Below, piece after piece: positions 1 to 10,578 of a stretch of 64,000 bases of DNA. How positions within the stretch are numbered: the stretch's first letter is position 1; every line of letters starts with the position of its first letter. The notes beneath the pieces were generated by a model. That model had not been told where the DNA came from. It ran no database searches and was given only the letters and a program-made list of their open reading frames with translations. The stretch is from assembly GCA_023614405.1 (NCBI GenBank), contig CM042697.1, forward strand, positions 471,244,792-471,308,791, read 5' to 3'. The stretch is from Avena insularis. Lineage: Eukaryota; Streptophyta; Magnoliopsida; Poales; Poaceae. A program made the position numbers and the translations under genes.

Positions 1-535
1 TCGGCGTGACTACTGGCTTCGTCACGGACTCCCTTACGGATAGCGACCGCAGCGACGTCTTCCCCGACAAGGACTTTTTTCCCGACATTAGCACCCTCTT
101 CCTCGACGACATGGCTAACGACGGTGCCAACGCGAACGCCGGCGGTTCCTCTGCTGCTACTGCCATGTATATTTTTCTTCTCATCCTTGTTCTGATCGCA
201 TCTGAAGTTTTATGACTTGCAGTCTGTTTGATTATCTGCCTTAATATGTATTTGCTATTTCATATGATTAATATATTGTCTATTATTCTAATCATGTTTT
301 ATCTAGCGATTATTATGGGTAATTCGATTGGTAAATTGCTCTTTTACTCAACACTATTTGCAAAGAAGAAACATACACCATAAAGCAGTTGAAAACTCAT
401 TTAGACCAAAATAAATTTAACAAAGCTAATGAAACTTATGCCATGGACATTTCATGTCACCGTTTCAACAACGAAGTGGTGAGAGCGATTCCTAAACGAC
501 TATTATGCACAAATAATGAAATAACCGCCATTTTC
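1..535. other. Unassigned 5' edge of window
   Basis: A short plus-strand frame at 6-215 encodes an acidic, Asp/Ser-rich peptide ending in a hydrophobic stretch, and it may be the tail of something cut by the window edge. The remainder is AT-rich and holds no frame I recognise. It could be retroelement DNA, but no LTR end or target duplication is visible. Confidence 0.3.
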
Positions 536-985
536 TATGTACCAAGAACATTGTGAGTCCCCGTACAGCCTTCGAAGGGATCAGTGCAACCATTTTACGA
601 CTCTTGAGATCACATCTGTCTATTTCCACCTTGATGCAATTTTGCTGGTCCTTGTCGAAAATGACATGTACCTGCAGAAGATGTCCCCAAGGAGTTGAAA
701 CTAGGTACACACCTCGTGATAACATCACAAGTCACTGTGATCCTCGACGATGATAGTTTTATTTTTTGACCCATGTAGTCCACCGAGGTCCCAATACTTC
801 AATATGCCTTCCATTGTCACCACAAAGAACCTACCATGGTGGTAGACACATTCAGCAAAACTATCATTGCTTCCCGGATCCTGCTGCTTTGGCACATGTC
901 GATGTAAGGACATCAGATCCAGCGTCGCTACACGAAGATCTAGTGCCACTGCCGCAGGTCCATCGCCAGCACAACGCATGTCCAT
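536..985 (-). pseudogene. F-box/DUF295 gene fragment (C-terminal half)
   Basis: The minus strand encodes part of the DUF295 region shared with the F-box copies elsewhere in the window. Residues matching FAECVYHHGRFFVVTME are followed, in another frame, by YLVSTPWGHLLQV and then a block ending SRKMVAL. The two frames are offset by what looks like a 4-bp insertion (tgtg) near 715-720, next to the conserved ITR-YLVSTPWG block. The N-terminal F-box and the last ~80 residues are absent, and similarity ends near 536. This is a decayed member of the local family. No function is expected. Confidence 0.75.
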
Positions 986-1273
986 CCCCGCCGCATAAAA
1001 GTGTGATGATTATGACCTCCTGGTCACTGGCAGGGGGAGCAAGAGGAAAGAGGGGATTCGTGTGGAGCGAGAGGAAGAGGGCGGCGACAGTGAGGGAGAG
1101 GAAACGGCGAGGGAGCCAGAGGAGCCTAATGGAGAGAGGAGGAGACGGGAGTGTGTGGACCGACATCAGCGAGAAGAGGGCAAAATGGGAATCTAGAATT
1201 TTCGTGTGCGGTGCGAGACGTGATCGTGTTTTCTTCTGCAACTAACATTTGTGGACGGAGGGAGTAATACCTT
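986..1273. other. GC-rich spacer with a Stowaway-like end
   Basis: Purine-rich, GC-rich DNA with no convincing frame. Near 1252-1265 the string ggacggagggagta matches the end of a Stowaway-type MITE, but I could not find a matching partner end upstream. It may be a solo terminus or chance. Confidence 0.3.
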
Positions 1274-1780
1274 CAAATCGCTATCGACTTCGACCCGCCA
1301 CTGTCTGTGCTGCCTGACACCATCCTGTGCCGCCTCACGGTGCCACCGCGTCGTTTCGGTGTCGAGAGCTCCACCAAAACCCGCGACGTGTGACTGCGAG
1401 AATCTAGCCGCTACGTGCTGGAGCTCGCCTACGACTACAAGAGGATGTGGCTCGACACGTTCGACATGCAGGAGCTCTCCGCCTGCATGTACACCACCAT
1501 CGCGTGGAGGTTCGACCGACCACATCGGGAGCTCATATTCCTGGATTTGGAGAGTCATGTGGAGGCGGAGATGCTAGCTCCGGAAGTGCGGTTTTTCGTG
1601 TCTTGCGAAGTGCAGAAGCAACACCGCCTCGCCATGAGACAGCTTTCTACCCACGAGGCCAATTAGAGGGCCATGGAGTGGTACAAAGAGGTTCATCCGG
1701 AGGCCATGTAGGCAGAGATTGAGTTCTACGTTGCGAGTGCCATCACAAAGAAGAAGGACTAGGAGGAGAAGAAGGCAAGG
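1274..1780 (+). pseudogene. Degenerate ORF, unknown protein
   Basis: A single plus frame can be followed from about 1277 to 1780, interrupted by in-frame stops near 1390, 1664, 1709 and 1760. It includes segments such as DFDPPLSVLPDTILCRLTV, YVLELAYDYKRMWLDTFDM and EVRFFVSCEVQKQHRLAMR, ending in a Lys/Glu-rich tail. Amino-acid-like composition continues across each stop, which suggests a once-functional gene rather than chance. I do not recognise the family. A transposon-carried gene or a retrocopy are both possible. Confidence 0.45.
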
Positions 1781-1836
1781 TTGGCCCCTTGATGGTGATC
1801 AAGGTGGAGTCCAATGACAATTCCTCTCGCTTGTCG

Positions 1837-1960
1837 ATGTTTACTGGTAGTGACGTGGAATAGTGTAGTGTCGATATGATGTTTACTGGTAGTGACGTGG
1901 AATAGTGTAGTGTCGATATGATGTTTACTGGTAGTGACGTGGAATAGTGTAGTGTCGATA
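1837..1960. repeat. 42-bp tandem repeat, three copies
   Basis: Units start at 1837, 1879 and 1921 with an exact 42-bp period and essentially no mismatches. Each begins atgtttactggtagtgacg and ends tagtgtcgata; the third is about two bases short. A partial tagtgtagtg continuation follows. Such uniformity implies recent expansion. Confidence 0.9.
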
Positions 1961-2397
1961 TTTAGTGTAGTGTAGTCGGAATCTAGTTTGAACATGTTGG
2001 AAGTATCGAATTATGCAGTTGTTTGTGTCAGAAACAAAGTTTCAATGTGTTGATACCCTATTTTACATCATCTAAAAACTAGTTGAAACCCTATTTTATA
2101 TAATCTAGAACATGAGCCCTAATTTCATGCCCTAAGACCCTCAAAGTGGTGTCGTAAAACTAAAAAAGTCGTGCCCTATTTTAGGACATCTCTTGAGATG
2201 CTCTAAGGTGCATCTCATCCGCAATAGGGAGGCACAACACGCGTTCGCACTCTCTCACGTCTTATGCAATAACGGATTCACACTTTAGAAAAAAAAAACA
2301 AATAAACAAGAGGAATAATCCAAGATCTTGGAGGACAAAACATCAACTAGACAATCTTTTTTTCATGAAAATAACAACAAGAACGGAGAAGCTTGCT
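1961..2397. other. Intergenic DNA downstream of an F-box gene
   Basis: AT-rich sequence with no supported gene. It is the 3' side of the minus-strand F-box gene that ends at 2398. No clear terminator or element end was seen. Confidence 0.4.
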
Positions 2398-3731
2398 TTA
2401 TAAATGATCAGGTCCGATGCTAGTTAAGTGACTACGCAGAGAAACAATAGAAAAACTAAATGTTCTGTATGGCGACAGGCTCGGCGTGAACCAGACTTCC
2501 AATGGATATGATCTTCCGTAATCGTCACCCCTAGGGCTCCACGGGAAAGCATACTCCAACGTCTGTTTTCCCAAGTCATAGACCCTTACACCGCTCCATC
2601 GGTTATAGCGGCGTGTGAGAGTGTTGTCACTCCTTAGTCGTGGAGTTGTGAAATATATGCAGTCTGGTCTCAGCTCTGGGAATTCGTGGGTGGATAAAAC
2701 ACTCGGGCTATTCTGTCCAAGGAACACCGTGTGTCCATGTAGAGCCTTTGCAGGGTTTACTCCTACCATTCTTTGACTTTTGAGAATTATCCTGTCTATT
2801 TTGACCCTGAAGCAGTTCTTGTGGCCCCTATCGAGGATGACACAAATCTGCAGAAGATGTCCCCATGGAGTGGAAACTAGGTACCTCGTGATAACATCAG
2901 GTAACTTATTATCGTCCTCGGCGATGACCACTTCCCTTTTTGGTTTGTGTGGTCCACAGAAGTCCAAGGACAAAAGTACCACTTTCATCGTGAGGACATA
3001 GAACCTCCTGCCACGGTGATGGACAATATCAGCAAAACTATCATCACCACCGTCCATCCTAGAAACTTGATGCCAAGAAGTGTGTCCTACCCTTGCAAAA
3101 GAGAGTCGCTTTCCATCTGTGTGGACGACCAAAGCAATGGCACCGCCTGCAGATGGAGAACCCGACAACACAACCTTGTCATAGAAGTATCTGCCCGGGG
3201 ACACCACATCGTAAATAGAGTCACCGCCACGGTAATAGATAAACGGTAGCCCTCGATATTCCCATCGTCTCCATAGACCCCCTCAATGCACCTCGAGAAG
3301 CCGGTGATCGGCGGTAGCGGGATCGTCGACATGGTGAATGGGTCGTAGAGGACAAGGTCGGAGAGATCGTTGGCCACGACCAGCCATCCATAGGAGGCGC
3401 CGCACAAGGCCACAACCTTTCCCCGGGGGAATGCGACCTTATAGGTTTTGCCGTCCAAGAGGTTACGGAACTTGGAAGAAACGCTTGGATGCCATGGCCT
3501 AGGACTTTGTTTATCTCCCCAAAGTGAGCCCGTCACCAAGGACACGAGCCATGGTGCTTGGCGAGTACGCGGGAACGGGACTCTGGTGGCGGCCGTGGAG
3601 GCAGAGCGCCATAATGGGCAGACGGCGCGGAAGGATAGAGCTTCGGGGAGCTCGAGGAGGTGAAGGACGTGGATGAGGAGGTCGATGGGAAGGTCCGACC
3701 AACCTGCAGGACTCGCATAAGGTTCTGCCAT
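2398..3731 (-). pseudogene. F-box/DUF295 gene, frameshifted
   Basis: The ATG at 3731 opens MAEPYASPAGWSDLP, then a classical F-box (LPIDLLIHVLHLLELPEAL, SFRAVCPLWRSAS), and later the DUF295 beta-propeller blocks DLVLYDPF, YFYDKVVLSG, YLVSTPWGHLLQI, PELRPDCIYFTTPRL and VWFTPSL. Members of this plant family are thought to be SCF ubiquitin-ligase adaptors, with the F-box binding SKP1. The frame is broken near 3228-3248: relative to the copy at 4320 one base is missing just after the GYR codons. The usual terminal stop after TPSL is also lost (TCG instead of TGA), adding about 25 residues to 2398. About 418 codons separate the start from TPSL, the full family length here. It is a pseudogene unless the indel is an assembly error. 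It is divergent to the gene at 4320. Confidence 0.85.
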
Positions 3732-4319
3732 AAGAAGCAATTTGATTTCCTACGATCTCTTAGTTAGCACATAGGGACACGTTTATATATACCAAAGAAG
3801 TTGGCCTATACTACCTTGTTAACTCGGACAAGAATTCCTTGCCTTGTACGAGAACTTGATTATAATATAATTTGAATGGAAAAATGATTTTACTTCAGAT
3901 TAGCTCCTTGCCTTGTACGAGAACTTCACTCCGATTAATGTGTTGATGAAAGGGCAGAACAACTTAATAGCGTCGTCATTGAAATACAATTCAAATAGAG
4001 TAAGTTAACGAACAACCTGCCGGTGTATAAAACTCTAGATACCGTTTGTTTAGAAATAACTGACTTGGTTTTATCTAGAATCTAGACAAACTCAAGTCTC
4101 TGGACCGAGCGAGTAGTAATCATGCAGTCCTACGTGTACTGTACAAGGATCTTATTTGAAACAAAATCGGCCTTGTTGTACTGTGTCCCTTCCGAAGATA
4201 TGAAGTGGAATTCATGTCCGAGTTGACAACGAGGCGAGGGTATCTCCCTTGGTACATAAACGTGTCACCGTGTACTTTGCTAACTAAGAGATCATAGCAA
4301 CGTGAACCAATTGCTCGCC
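3732..4319. other. Shared upstream region of a divergent F-box pair
   Basis: About 590 bp separates the start codons of the minus-strand gene (3731) and the plus-strand gene (4320). A 21-bp direct repeat beginning ccttgccttgtacgagaa occurs at 3837-3857 and 3906-3926. A TATA-like run lies near the minus gene. No coding sequence is supported here. Promoter function is inferred from position only. Confidence 0.5.
3782..3791 (-). promoter_or_regulatory. Candidate TATA box of the 2398-3731 F-box gene
   Basis: The minus strand reads tatatataaa about 50 bp upstream of the ATG at 3731. Sequence and spacing suit a plant TATA box with a short 5' UTR. There is no other support. Confidence 0.4.
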
Positions 4320-5357
4320 ATGGCAGAACCTTACGCGAGTCCGGGCTGGTCAGACCTCCCCATCGACCTCCTGATCCACGTCTTTCACCTCCTCGAGCTC
4401 CCCGAAGCTCTCGCCTTCCGCGGCGTCTTCCCGCTATGGCGCTCTGCATCCACGGCCGCCGCCGGCGTCCCCCCGCGTGCTCGCAAAAAGCCGTGGCTCG
4501 TGTCCTTGGCGACGAAAGACCCACTTCCCAACAGAGAGAAACAAAGTCCGAGGGCACTTGATCCTAGCGTTTCTTCCAAGTTCCCCCACGGCAAGGCCGT
4601 GGCTCTGTGTGGCGCCTCCCACGGCTGGTTGATTGCGGCGAACGAGCTCTCCGACCTCGTCCTCTACGACCCCATCGCCATGACGACGATCCAGCTGCTG
4701 CCGCCGATCACCGGCTTCTCGAATTGCATCCAGACAGTCTACGGCGACGACGAGAGGGTCGTCCAGGGCTACCGTTATCTGTTTGACTCTGGCGATGACT
4801 CCATCCGCGACGCGGTGCCTCCGGGGAGTTCCTTCTATGACAAGGTCGTGTTGTCCGGTCGTCCTCCGTCTGCAGGCCGCGCCATTGCTTTGGTCGTCCA
4901 CACAGATGGCAAGCGACTCTCTTTTGCGGAGGTAGGAGGCAGCTCCTGGCGGCAAGTTTTAGGGATTGCGGTAGATGATGACAGCTTTGCCGATATTGCC
5001 CACCACGGCGCCAGGTTCTACGCCCTCACGATGAAAGGGGAACTTGTGTCTCTGAACTTTCGCCGACGGCACAAACCCAAAAGGGAAATGATCATCGCCA
5101 AGGACGATAACAGTTTGTCTGTTGTTATCACGAGGTACCTAGTTTCGACTCCATGGGGGCATCTTCTACAAATACGTGTCGTCCTAGATAAGGATCAGAA
5201 ACATGGCTTTAGGGTCAAAATTGACAAGCTAGATCTCAGAAGTCACATGATGGTAGGGCTAAGAGACCCCAGTGTAGGCAGCATTCCATCCGGATGCATG
5301 CCAAACCACCCCATTTTCACACGACTCATACTTGAAAAAATAAAACAAGAGCAATGA
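4320..5357 (+). CDS. F-box/DUF295 protein with replaced C-terminus
   Basis: One open frame of 345 codons. I chose the ATG at 4320 because MAEPYASPGWSDLP aligns with the start of the 3731 paralogue. The F-box lies at residues ~12-45 (LPIDLLIHVFHLLELPEAL, FRGVFPLWRSAS). DUF295 blocks follow: DLVLYDPIAMTTI, FYDKVVLSG, AIALVVHTDGKRLSFAEVG and YLVSTPWGHLLQI. The likely role is substrate recognition in an SCF ubiquitin ligase. At about 5260 similarity stops after MMVGL, and the last ~32 residues are unrelated to the paralogues, which continue with VFLGQNSP to VWFTPSL. The protein therefore lacks about 80 conserved C-terminal residues. It is tail-to-tail with the 5520-7279 copy, and the junction between them is probably a rearrangement breakpoint. 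It is the only uninterrupted member in the window; expression is unknown. Confidence 0.75.
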   Translation: MAEPYASPGWSDLPIDLLIHVFHLLELPEALAFRGVFPLWRSASTAAAGVPPRARKKPWLVSLATKDPLPNREKQSPRALDPSVSSKFPHGKAVALCGASHGWLIAANELSDLVLYDPIAMTTIQLLPPITGFSNCIQTVYGDDERVVQGYRYLFDSGDDSIRDAVPPGSSFYDKVVLSGRPPSAGRAIALVVHTDGKRLSFAEVGGSSWRQVLGIAVDDDSFADIAHHGARFYALTMKGELVSLNFRRRHKPKREMIIAKDDNSLSVVITRYLVSTPWGHLLQIRVVLDKDQKHGFRVKIDKLDLRSHMMVGLRDPSVGSIPSGCMPNHPIFTRLILEKIKQEQ

Positions 5358-5519
5358 CTACAGAAGAACAGGGAGTATGATACAAGATCTGACTGATGAA
5401 ATATCAAAATTACAGTTTTTTCCCCTCGAAATGCTAACAGCAAAGAAAAAGCTCACCGAGAAATGACTATGCCCAATTCTATATAACAACATGATGTTAT
5501 AAGTTACGACATGGATGAA

Positions 5520-7279
5520 TCACAGGCTCGGCGTGAACCAGACTTCTGAAGGATACATTGTTCCGCAATTAGCACCACCTGACGGGAAAGCAGGCTCCAG
5601 CGTTTGCTTCTCCAAGTCATAAACCTTTACACCGCTCCATTGGTTATAATGGCGCATGAAAGCGCTGTCATTCCTGAGACGTGGAGTTGTGAAGTAGATA
5701 CAGTTGGGTCTCAGCTCTGGGAATTTATTGATGGGTAAAAAACATGGGCTATTCTGTCCCAGAAACACTGCAAGTCAGGGGCGAAGCTCCCAGTAGGACA
5801 AGGTAGGGCGATTTTTGGCAAGAACCTTTAGATGCACATGTTTTTTCTAAACATTTTGAGTGGTCATACACTGAAAACGGACTTCGTATGAGAGAACTAT
5901 GCTTGTTTTAGTGAACACTGCGCAAAACTGATTCTCGAGCGAAATAAGGTCTTGGTATTGTCTAGTTTTAAACCAACTCTTTCTCTTTGCAACATCTAAT
6001 TCTCAATTTAATAAAAACTAGACTCTAAACAAAATCATAGATGTGGTATCTAAGGAGGACCTAAGAGTAATTTGGCCAGCTTATGGCATATGGCCAGAAC
6101 CAACTCTAATTATATAATGGTTTATGGTTTATGTTTCTATTTTGGCTTTTATATACTATTGATATAAAGTTATAATTGATATTCTGGTTCAATTGGAGAA
6201 ATGCTGGTTTAGACCCGTCCCGAAAGAGCTGAATTCGTGTAAAAATGATATCACAATCCTAAGTATGGACGAATTGATAATAAGAGTGAGAAGTCATTAA
6301 AAGTGAGAAGACACTAGGTCACTATTGATTATTTTGGAGTATGTACACTTTCTATAATTCTATAGAATCTATTATAACTAATTTTGATCATTGCTTCGAT
6401 GAGTTGTTGTTAGATTTGTTTCAGAACTTCTTGTCTTGAATCAAGTGACTCATTTTATAGTTTAAATGTGAATAAGATTTCTTAGTTTATGGAGATTTAT
6501 CTTATTATGAGCATGAGCCTATATAAAATAACCTTAAGATATTCGTTATTCATATGCGGAGAATTAAATATTTCGGATATTATGTTAATATTTGAATGAT
6601 ACATCATGGTTCATATCGTTTATCGTCTTATTGAGTTAGCATTGTTTTTACTCGTAGCAACAACAACAATTGAAAAGGTTTTGTCAATTACAAAGATCAT
6701 CAAGACCTAGTTTGATCTTTACTTTTATTAGAGTTTGCCCTACCTCATATTTTATCCGTCCTCCGCCACTGCTGCAAGTCCCCGTAGAGCCTTCGAAGGG
6801 TCCAATGCAACCATCTTGCGACTCTTCAGATCACATCTGTCTATTTCTACCTTGACACAGTTTTCCTGGTCCGTGTCAAGAATGACACGTACCTGCAGAA
6901 GATGTCCCCAGGGAGTTGAAACTAGGTACCTCGTGATAACATCAGAGAAGTCGCAGCGGCAGGCCACAGCCTTGCCACGGGGGAAACTGACCTTGAAAGT
7001 TTTCTCATCCACGAGGCTATGAAACTTGGAAGAAACGGTGGGTTCCCATAGCTTGCTACTTTGCTTGCTTCTTCCGTGAAGAGGCTCTGCTGCCAAATGC
7101 ACGAGCCATGGCGTGCGGCGAGGTGGGGCAGTGGTGGCGACCGCCTTAGAGGCAGAGCGCCATGAAGGGCAGACAGCTTGGAAGGCGAGAGCCTCCGGTA
7201 GCTCCAGGAGGTTCAGGATGCGGATCAGGAGATCGTTGGGCAGGTCCGACCAGCCTGGACTCGCATAATGTTCTGCCGT
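5520..7279 (-). pseudogene. F-box/DUF295 gene with internal deletion, hAT-interrupted
   Basis: The N-terminal part runs from 7279 to about 6772 (F-box NDLLIRILNLLELPEAL, FQAVCPSWRSAS). The C-terminal part runs from 5767 to 5520 (VFLGQNSP, YFTTPRL, VWFTPSL, stop). A 996-bp hAT-like element sits between them. Removing it with one copy of the 8-bp target duplication restores the frame, so the C-terminal piece belongs to this gene and not to the plus-strand neighbour. Independent damage is present: the start equivalent is ACG at 7279-7277 (paralogues have ATG before AEPYAS), and ~160 residues are missing in frame where FPRGKAVACR joins DVITRYLVSTPWG. Hence it was probably already non-functional, or altered, before the insertion. 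Confidence 0.85.
5776..6771. mobile_element. hAT-like non-autonomous DNA transposon, 996 bp
   Basis: The flanks carry a perfect 8-bp direct repeat, ctgcaagt, at 5768-5775 and 6772-6779, the duplication length made by hAT transposases. The ends are imperfect inverted repeats: the left begins caggggcgaagct and the right, read on the minus strand, begins cagtggcggagga. The interior is AT-rich and I see no transposase frame. The element lies in the coding region of an F-box copy, and paralogues lacking it define the empty site. Confidence 0.85.
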
Positions 7280-7499
7280 TATGAAAAAAAAAATCAAGTT
7301 ATGGTATTGTTTGAAGAAAAATACATGCAAGCAGATCTATATAGCCAGGCAAACAAACCCGACTGATTCGTTGCCATCTCGGACCAGTACGTCTCCTTCC
7401 TTTTTCCAATACAACTCAAACCAGTACGTCCCCTTCCTTTTTCCAATACAACTCAAACTGGAAAACCGATTTCGATTCGTAAAAGTTCGAAGTATAGTA
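7280..7499 (-). promoter_or_regulatory. Conserved upstream region of an F-box copy
   Basis: This stretch aligns by eye with the region upstream of the F-box gene starting at 46412, including agcagatctatatagccagg (7330-7350 and ~46459-46479) and runs of cc-tcctttttccaat type sequence. The ctatatag motif, ~55-75 bp upstream of both starts, is a candidate TATA box. Conservation between copies shows that the duplication included the promoter. Confidence 0.5.
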
Positions 7500-7666
7500 C
7501 TTCCTCTGTTTTAAAAAATAAAATATTTTAACTTTGTGAAGAAATGTATCTAGACTTCTTTTATTACGTAGGTTCATTCAAGTTTGAAGTGAATCTACAC
7601 ATTAAAACAAATTTAAATGCATTTTTTTATAAACCTAAAACATCTTATATTTTAAAATAAAAGAAG
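7500..7666. mobile_element. Stowaway-like MITE, 167 bp
   Basis: It is flanked by TA on both sides (7498-7499 and 7667-7668). The terminal inverted repeats are cttcctctgttttaaaa on the left and cttcttttattttaaaa on the complement of the right end. The interior is AT-rich and non-coding. The paralogous upstream region near 47490 lacks it. Confidence 0.8.
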
Positions 7667-7668
7667 TA

Positions 7669-8369
7669 CATATTACTGTAATCTCTTGCTTGCTTTCGTG
7701 AAAAAATATCACTGTTATTAATTATCAATTGAGACAACACCATAGAATCGCAATTTGGCAGGAAGGCTAAGAATAAGACAATCTTTTTTAGAATTAGAAG
7801 ACTGCTAAGCACCATGGATCAGTTGCTGAGAGCAAAACTTAACATAAATATGCATCTTTACGAAATAATCCATAGGATTCGCAGGAAAATCGCATCTTTC
7901 CTCCACAAGGGCAAAAAAATTAGATCTTTATAGGCGTTGCAAGAAATATCAATGACAGTGTAGGATTACCCAAAGGCCAAAGCATCGGCTATCGAGAATC
8001 TATAACATGTGACAATATTCTTTAAATTAGATCAAACGGTTGCGGTACGGTCTTCTACCAACAGATCGCGTACGAGCAATTTAAGAGAAATTGACGGGAT
8101 TCTTAGAAGAGGTCCTACAACCAAAAGGAGAATACTACCGGAGTTGTATATAAGGCAATAAGGTCCGTACAAAGAGATTATATTGCATATATATATATAT
8201 GCATGAAACTCGTGTACTGTATGTAATATGTTTGACACTTCGATCTCTATATTCATGGTAATGTTGTGTAATCAAAATGGTTCCTTCATTGCTAAGTGCA
8301 AAACACAAAATAAAAAGGAAAATAATAAATGAAAAAAATACAAAATAAATTCTCTACCGCGATACAAAA
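7669..8369. other. AT-rich intergenic DNA
   Basis: The first ~100 bp continue the F-box upstream homology (ctcttgcttgctttcgtg, also near 47495). The rest contains an (at)n run near 8190-8201 and no frame or element end that I can support. Confidence 0.4.
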
Positions 8370-8653
8370 AGTGCCCAAAATGCTGCCGCGGCAGAGAAAC
8401 ATCGATCCTGGTTCATAATACGAACCAGGACGGATGATGCTCCCCCCTCGCTCCAGACAGCGGCCACGTGGAAACATCGAATGATGATCCACCCTCGCTC
8501 TAGCCAGCGGCCACATGGATCCCTTTTTGTCCCGTTTCACAGCACAACCGGGGCTAAAGGGGGGGGCTTTAGTCCCAATTGGCATGTCCTGGTTGAGCAA
8601 TCGGTACTAAATCCCCTTACGAACCGGGACGATAGGCCCATTCTCCACTAGTG
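8370..8653 (-). mobile_element. CACTA transposon terminus or short derivative
   Basis: On the minus strand, 8653 begins cactagtggagaatgggcc, the CACTA 5' end format. It is followed by subterminal repeats of the cccggttcgta and gggactaaagc type that grass CACTA elements carry in both orientations (8380-8640). I found no convincing partner end or 3-bp duplication to the left, so this is either one terminus of a broken element or a deletion derivative. Confidence 0.6.
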
Positions 8654-9017
8654 AGATAGTAAGAACGACTGTGGAAGCTCCTCCAACGGTCTTCTCCTGA
8701 TCCGAAGGGGAGAAATGTTTTTAACCCCCTCCGTTCGTGCGCCTTGGGTAATAAGCCCTCTATTGTAGCCCCCCATGTTGCCACATGTGTTACTGATGAC
8801 CCCCTTTGCATTGTTAACACCTCATTAAGGAAGCATTGACTAATCGTGCGTGACCTCCTAGCCCATCGCAACGGCGCCTTCGGTGTGTCTGCTGCTCGAC
8901 ATTGTGTTGTGATGTGGTGATCGAGCGACTGCTAGGGTTTCGCGAGAGAGAAGGTGAGGAGAGTTAGATGATGGAGGGTGTATGCACCCCTTTTTGCGTA
9001 GGGGTGCACGAGCAATA
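8654..9017. other. Unassigned spacer beside the solo LTR
   Basis: Mixed-composition DNA with no supported gene. Its right end joins directly to sequence right of the solo LTR (10584 onward) once the LTR and one TSD are removed. Confidence 0.4.
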
Positions 9018-9022
9018 GCGCC

Positions 9023-10578
9023 TGATGCGTGCACCTAGTGTTGACGTGGGACACTTCGTTGAAACCCCAAGAGCAAGGTGTGATGAGCACAGCAACAAAT
9101 TTCTCTCAGTAGAGACCGAGGTTATCGAACCAGAAGGAGGAAGGAAACGTCTCAAAGGTGTTGCAAGAAACGTGGAAACCTACACAACACAAACTCAAGA
9201 CTTTGTCCCAACGAATTAGTGAGGTTATCAAGCTCACCGGTTTACTGTAACAAAGGATTAAACGTATGGTGTGGAAGGTAATGATTTGCAACAAGTAAAC
9301 AAGTAACAGTGAAGATGCATTAATGGTAAAGATTGGACCGGGGTCCATAGTTTACTAGAGGTGCTCTTCTTAGATAAAAAAACATGGCATGAAGGGTAAA
9401 CAAATTACAGCAGGACAATTGACAGGAACTGAGCAAGGCATAACAATACAATAGTCAGAAAGATCCTATGAGATTCGATTGGGCAATACAACAAGATACA
9501 TAGACCCCCATCCAACTGCATCTATGACTAGAAGTCCACCTTCAGGTTATCATCCGAACCCCCTCTAGTATTAAGTTGCAAGCAACAGACAACTGCTTTA
9601 AGCAAAGTGTGTAAAGTAAACAGTCCACATGTTCCATGAACAAGAGACCTTTTTTACCCCTAGTGGCAACATCCCATTCTACAACCGAAGAGATTATTGT
9701 CACTTCCCTTGGAAACTAGAGGCATGAAACCACTATCGAGCATAAATACCACCTCTTGGAGTCACTAACAACTACTTGGCCAAGATAGCTACTAACAACA
9801 GAGAGCATGCAAGATCACAAACAACACATACATGATAGTAGAATCATAAAGACAAAACCATTAATCAAATCAACATAATAATCTCAATATCCATCGTATC
9901 CCCGCAAACACAACATGCATGATTACAAATAGATTAGATCTTGATCATGAACGGAGCTGACAAGATCTATATGTGAAAGCACAAAGGAGGAGATACAACC
10001 ATCTAGCTACTACATGGACCCATAGTCCAAGGTGGAACTACTCACGCATCATACCGGAGAGAAGGCCTCCGGGATGATCTCCCTCCCGGCAGGGTGCCGG
10101 GAAGAACTTCAGACCCCCAGATCTAGGGACGATGGTGGCGGCGGCTACAGACGGTTTCGTGGAGATTTGATCGGATGCTTAGGGTTTTTGCATCAGGGGC
10201 TTTTTATAGGCGAAGGGGGAGGCCGAGGCGGTGGCCAGGAGGGTCAAACCCTACCCAGGCGCAGGCCTACCCCTGGCCGCGCCTAGGGGGGGGGTTGGCC
10301 GCCCTGGCACGCTTCTCCGTCTCCCCTCTGGACTTCTTGTTCCCTACGGAAAGTTATTGACTTTGGCTTTTGTCCCGTCCAATTCTAAGAATATTTCCTT
10401 ACTAGCTTTTCTAAAACCAAAAACAGCAGAAAATAGGCAACTGGCACTGTGGCAACTTGTTAATAGGTTAGTACCAGAAAATATGTAAAAAACACCTCAA
10501 AGTGTAGACAAAGCAAAACAAAGTAGATACTAACAAGCATGGAACATCAAAAATTATAGATACGTTTCCGACGTATCA
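9023..10578 (-). mobile_element. Solo LTR, 1,556 bp, with 5-bp TSD
   Basis: The unit begins tgatgcgtg and ends acgtatca, so it has TG..CA termini, and gcgcc is duplicated exactly on each side (9018-9022 and 10579-10583). There are no internal retrotransposon genes, primer-binding site or second LTR, the signature left by LTR-LTR recombination. The minus-strand start tgatacgtcggaaacgtatc and the following text resemble an abundant Triticeae LTR type, probably a gypsy family, but I do not assign a name. The orientation follows from that resemblance. Confidence 0.85.

Noticed and set aside
5520..5768. Inverted C-terminus of the 4320 gene produced by a local inversion
   Set aside because: The piece joins in frame to the minus-strand gene at 6772 across a TSD-flanked hAT-like element, so it is that gene's own C-terminus.
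8964..9348. Short ORFs of 63-80 residues
   Set aside because: They overlap the solo LTR and its boundary, and LTR DNA explains the sequence.
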